Shown here piece after piece: positions 63,288 through 64,000 of a stretch of DNA of 64,000 nucleotides. Numbering within the stretch: the first letter of the stretch is position 1; every line of letters begins with the position of its first letter. The notes below the pieces were generated by a model. That model did not search any database and was not told the DNA's origin. It worked only from the letters and a program-made list of their open reading frames with translations. Made by a program: the position numbers and the translations under genes. This DNA comes from Apostichopus japonicus (Eukaryota; Echinodermata; Holothuroidea; Aspidochirotida; Stichopodidae), in NCBI RefSeq assembly GCF_037975245.1, contig NC_092576.1, forward strand, positions 9,751,501-9,815,500. Reading direction: 5' to 3'.

Positions 63288-63717
63288 CAAATTGTACTTG
63301 TCACGCAAACACAAAGTAGGAGACAAACTTACCCACAACAGTTGTGAAAGCTGATCAAACATTTCTTCGAATTTTAACAATAACTCGCGAAACCTCGTTG
63401 TAGATACACAATATATTCATTGATTGGATCACTTCCTCGAAATTTCAATTTTTAATGGTTCCATAATGAAATGTATCTGTTAGTTTCTAAAAATGAATGT
63501 GTGTGACTTCCCTTTACGAAGACTTTTACTCAATTAAATTTCAATAATTTTTCAATGTTTCCAATTTTTTTTTCCACAGATGCCACAGATAACTCATATC
63601 AAGAACGTGAAAGACCCCTTGACTACGTTTATCCTTCAAAACATCTTTTTTCTGGCAGGGGCTGTTTTTATTTTTGTGATTGCCATTTACGAAGACGCAA
63701 TCAATTTCAGCTTTTAA
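44758..63717 (+). CDS. SLC39A12/SLC39A4-like: ZIP-family zinc transporter, LIV-1 subfamily, ZIP4/ZIP12-like
   Basis: Twelve coding exons join to 704 codons plus stop: 44758-45072, 53775-54059, 54482-54689, 55329-55528, 55883-56045, 57660-57829, 58772-58918, 59637-59723, 60496-60556, 62246-62398, 62577-62764, 63580-63717. Every border is GT-AG and every frame agrees. A signal peptide (1-23) and a His/Glu-rich stretch are followed by a Cys-containing helical ectodomain, a second His-rich segment ([12 protein letters not shown]) and CPSLLQQ (364-370). Then come TM1 (~393-416), TM2 with [11 protein letters not shown]3 (~474-495), a loop with [11 protein letters not shown]4 with [13 protein letters not shown] (H561, N562, D565), TM5 with [10 protein letters not shown] (H590, E591, H594, E595), and the final helices. 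This matches plasma-membrane zinc importers with the two-part ZIP4/ZIP12 ectodomain. The usual PAL motif reads PSL here. ZIP4 versus ZIP12 cannot be decided by eye. Confidence 0.93.
45193..45447. mobile_element. MITE with CCCAGCAAACAC ends (ZIP intron 1)
   Basis: CCCAGCAAACACAAAACGTT and AGCACGTTTTTGTGTTTGCTGGG are terminal inverted repeats of a 255-bp element with repeated ACGTTTT/AAAACGT units inside. It lies about 120 bp after exon 1. No coding capacity; the target duplication is unclear. Confidence 0.8.
45938..45980. repeat. short hairpin
   Basis: GTTTAAACAGGGAGTTG pairs with CAACTCCCTGGTTTAAAC around a loop of about 7 nt, with a single bulged base. Confidence 0.85.
46412..48065 (+). pseudogene. 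CR1/L2-like LINE reverse-transcriptase 3' fragment, split by an insertion
   Basis: 46412-46478 reads [17 protein letters not shown], the conserved NxxKCxVMHxG segment of non-LTR reverse transcriptases. The frame resumes near 47420 with [20 protein letters not shown], then [14 protein letters not shown], then [17 protein letters not shown] in another frame, and finally [15 protein letters not shown]. Several stops and frameshifts are present. About 0.9 kb of other repeat DNA (including family B) separates the two parts. It is a dead 5'-truncated copy in ZIP intron 1. Confidence 0.8.
46791..47075 (+). repeat. dispersed repeat family B, copy 2
   Basis: Matches 8473-8760 through TGCTATTGGCATGCGATGTA, TATGATATGCACATTAACAT and TTTTTCGGGCAAGTCGTTAC. 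It belongs to the insertion that splits the LINE fragment. The sequence ends near 47390 with TAGCGACGTCCCTG, which resembles a hAT end. Confidence 0.7.
48303..48684. mobile_element. hAT-like element, family D, copy 2
   Basis: Begins CAGTGGCGGAGCGTCC and ends TAGCTCCGCCGCTG. An exact 8-bp target duplication CAAACACC lies at 48295-48302 and 48685-48692. Close copy of 14930-15317. No coding capacity. Confidence 0.9.
49257..50083 (+). repeat. left direct repeat (pseudo-LTR) of a Penelope-like element
   Basis: Begins GTTGTGATAACCACAATCAA and ends GTAATGTTTGTTGTCGGC. It is highly similar over its length to 51421-52221 in the same orientation, with small indels. Confidence 0.85.
50099..50204. repeat. 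(TA)n microsatellite
   Basis: TA repeats with AGCATATA interruptions, between the left pseudo-LTR and the coding part of the Penelope-like element. Confidence 0.95.
50388..51416. repeat. inverted repeat pair enclosing the GIY-YIG frame
   Basis: GAAGCGAAAGTAGCAGGGTAAAAGGACTT at about 50390-50418 is the reverse complement (one base apart) of AAGTCCTTTTACCCTGCTACTTTTCGCTTC at 51387-51416. An inverted piece of the element's own 3' end thus lies upstream of its coding part. Confidence 0.85.
50489..51385 (+). CDS. Penelope-like element C-terminal protein with GIY-YIG endonuclease
   Basis: A 298-codon open frame. Residues ~29-60 ([18 protein letters not shown]...) match the end of Penelope-type reverse transcriptases. 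A Cys/His cluster ([13 protein letters not shown] at 161-173, H191-H192) resembles the linker zinc finger. Residues ~201-233 ([20 protein letters not shown]) carry the GIY-YIG core with R at 220/221/225 and E228. The end has [20 protein letters not shown], the usual C-terminal block. The catalytic reverse-transcriptase palm is absent, so this is 5'-truncated. The true start is uncertain; the first ~28 residues may be junction sequence. Confidence 0.85.
   Translation: MDQVIDSINHDVERLLPRKLHSSNNITQLLRAKRICSKEADFDNAASMFNGFFRSRGYPPSVITTANQRINLISRESTLEPTNDVTNTDRIPLTLPFHPLSQHIRHTVYRNFKTLTRDPTTKEVFTEMPITAYKRLNNLADHLVRASHPQPIPVDTPGTYPCNRSRCNTCKYVTSNTMLRITAPKNSFIIKHHFSCISTNVIYIIICKRCNLLYIGETKRRLVDRITEHLRAIKSKFPGYHVASHFNPPPPCKITDFSVTCALSPRGNDIDRLKSENRLIFGLGTLSPYGLNSKFDLL
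51421..52221 (+). repeat. right direct repeat (pseudo-LTR) of a Penelope-like element
   Basis: Begins 36 bp after the stop codon of the GIY-YIG frame and matches the left repeat. Penelope elements commonly sit in partial tandem, which produces such pseudo-LTRs. Confidence 0.85.
52222..53774 (+). other. end of ZIP intron 1, no other feature
   Basis: AT-rich with a G run near 52543-52553 and (ATT)n at 53742-53761 just before the exon 2 acceptor (TTTCGCATTTCTAG). Confidence 0.5.
56106..56129. repeat. (AAATC)n microsatellite
   Basis: Four to five uninterrupted AAATC units shortly after ZIP exon 5. Confidence 0.85.
56350..56774. mobile_element. TA-flanked MITE, family G, copy 2 (ZIP intron 5)
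   Basis: ATGGCAAGCCATGTGGGAC ... CCCACATGGCTTGCCAT with TA at both borders. Internal order is inverted relative to 19339-19758. Confidence 0.85.
57188..57470. mobile_element. foldback element with ~87-bp inverted arms (ZIP intron 5)
   Basis: Arm 57188-57274 (GTAAAAGTAAGTTGGCCTGA ... AACAGAAGGGACA) pairs with 57382-57470 (TGTCCCTTCTGTTAC ... CTTACTTTTACTCAC) around a ~107-bp spacer. Each arm contains its own small hairpin, GATCCTAGC-CGGATC in one and GATCCTGCTAGGATC in the other. Confidence 0.85.
58337..58695 (+). mobile_element. hAT-like element, family E, copy 2 (ZIP intron 6)
   Basis: Begins CAGTGGCGTAGGAGGG and ends CCGGTTCCTACGCCCTTG, with an exact 8-bp target duplication AGCAGAAT at 58329-58336 and 58696-58703. 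It ends 76 bp before exon 7. Confidence 0.9.
60295..60412. repeat. 64-bp tandem duplication
   Basis: GTACCTGGTAATGGTATAGT ... at 60297 recurs at 60361 with GTAATGGTTTAGTAGCAGGC and shares GGCTAGGCTCACGTT and GATTTGACG. Confidence 0.9.
60577..60600. repeat. (TCGA)n microsatellite
   Basis: TCGATCGATCGATCGATC within ZIP intron 9, 20 bp after exon 9. Confidence 0.85.
60769..61087 (+). mobile_element. hAT-like element, family E, copy 3 (ZIP intron 9)
   Basis: Begins CAGTGGCGTAGGAAGG and ends GGTTCCTACGCCCTTG, with an exact 8-bp target duplication CTAGAATC at 60761-60768 and 61088-61095. Confidence 0.9.
61786..61891. repeat. degenerate GTATCATAT minisatellite
   Basis: Seven or so units such as GTATCATATGGGA and GATATCATATTGGG, 12-18 bp each, in ZIP intron 9. 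The open frame across it is low-complexity and not a gene. Confidence 0.85.
62577..62884 (+). other. possible alternative last exon of the ZIP gene
   Basis: Without splicing at 62764, the frame of exon 11 continues for about 39 more codons ([18 protein letters not shown]...), including a hydrophobic stretch, to a stop at 62882-62884. AATAAA follows at about 62971. This would replace the final membrane helix. Confidence 0.25.
63049..63234. repeat. inverted repeat with (TA)n loop (ZIP intron 11)
   Basis: Arm 63049-63117 (ATTGTTTATATTATAATTAT ... ATGATTGTTGTAATAT) is mirrored by 63164-63234 (TATTATAATAATCATAATAA ... ATAATATAAACAAT). Shared CATCATTTTTGTGTA / TACACAAAAATGATG rules out a simple A/T coincidence. 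The loop is TA repeats. Confidence 0.9.
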
Positions 63718-63831
63718 TCAAAATCAAGTTTTTATTTTCTCCTTTTGTTTTATAGTAAGAGCTGAATTAGTTTGAAGTATTTTTGAAATGAATACTTGAT
63801 TATTATTATTTTTTTTTACGTCATGTTTTGA

Positions 63832-63837
63832 ATTAAA
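63832..63837 (+). terminator. polyadenylation signal of the ZIP gene (ATTAAA)
   Basis: ATTAAA, the common variant of AATAAA, lies 115 bp after the stop codon, in an otherwise AT-rich 3' UTR. Confidence 0.5.
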
Positions 63838-64000
63838 AGATTTTACACTATACCTTAACTTTAATCATGGTATTTCGACCAATGAAAAATTCATTTGACC
63901 TATTTGTAATCGACTTTATTCCGGTGAAGTTAAATTTTCTATATAGGATTTTTTATTTTTTATTCATCAATATCATAACTGGAGTGGGAAAAGTTTATAA

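Overview
This is AT-rich eukaryotic nuclear DNA from a marine invertebrate. Genes are split by introns with GT-AG borders and no operons are visible. The window is crowded with (TA)n microsatellites, long poly-C/poly-G runs, hAT-like and TA-flanked non-autonomous DNA transposons, tRNA-derived SINEs, a CR1/L2-like LINE fragment, a Penelope-like element and a decayed copia-type fragment. The repeat style (for example many AGGCCTA strings) and the invertebrate-looking proteins suggest a deuterostome such as an echinoderm, perhaps a sea cucumber. The species call is an inference only; no marker gene fixes it.

Three plus-strand genes can be assembled exon by exon with all reading frames agreeing. 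Gene 1 (13224-16848, 4 coding exons, 180 aa) and gene 2 (28647-37455, 4 coding exons, 179 aa; its short last exon is less certain) are related four-membrane-segment proteins of MS4A/CD20-like appearance. They share phase-0 introns, a splice acceptor 17-19 nt upstream of the ATG and a cysteine cluster after the last membrane helix, so they look like an old tandem duplication. Gene 3 (44758-63717, 12 coding exons, 704 aa) is a LIV-1 subfamily zinc transporter of the ZIP4/ZIP12 (SLC39A4/SLC39A12) type. It has a signal peptide, a large cysteine-containing ectodomain, a histidine-rich stretch, the CP-x-LLQQ segment before the first membrane helix, HNFxDG in TM4 and HEIPHE in TM5. A TATA-like box and three metal-response-element cores lie just upstream.

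Layout: 1-7.5 kb holds a 52-bp minisatellite with higher-order structure, a minus-strand copia-like gag fragment with primer site and LTR edge, and possible minus-strand exons. 8-12 kb holds nested hAT-like elements. 13.2-17.5 kb is gene 1 and its 3' region. 17.5-28.6 kb is repeat-rich intergenic DNA. 28.6-37.5 kb is gene 2, whose introns hold a U2-snRNA-like sequence, a TGACCT-rich duplicated repeat, nested transposons and a 51-bp-arm hairpin. 37.5-44.5 kb is intergenic with SINEs, MITEs and a 40-bp near-perfect palindrome. 44.7-63.8 kb is the zinc transporter; its first intron (8.7 kb) contains a MITE, a LINE split by an insertion, a hAT element with perfect target duplication, and a Penelope-like element between two ~0.8-kb direct repeats.
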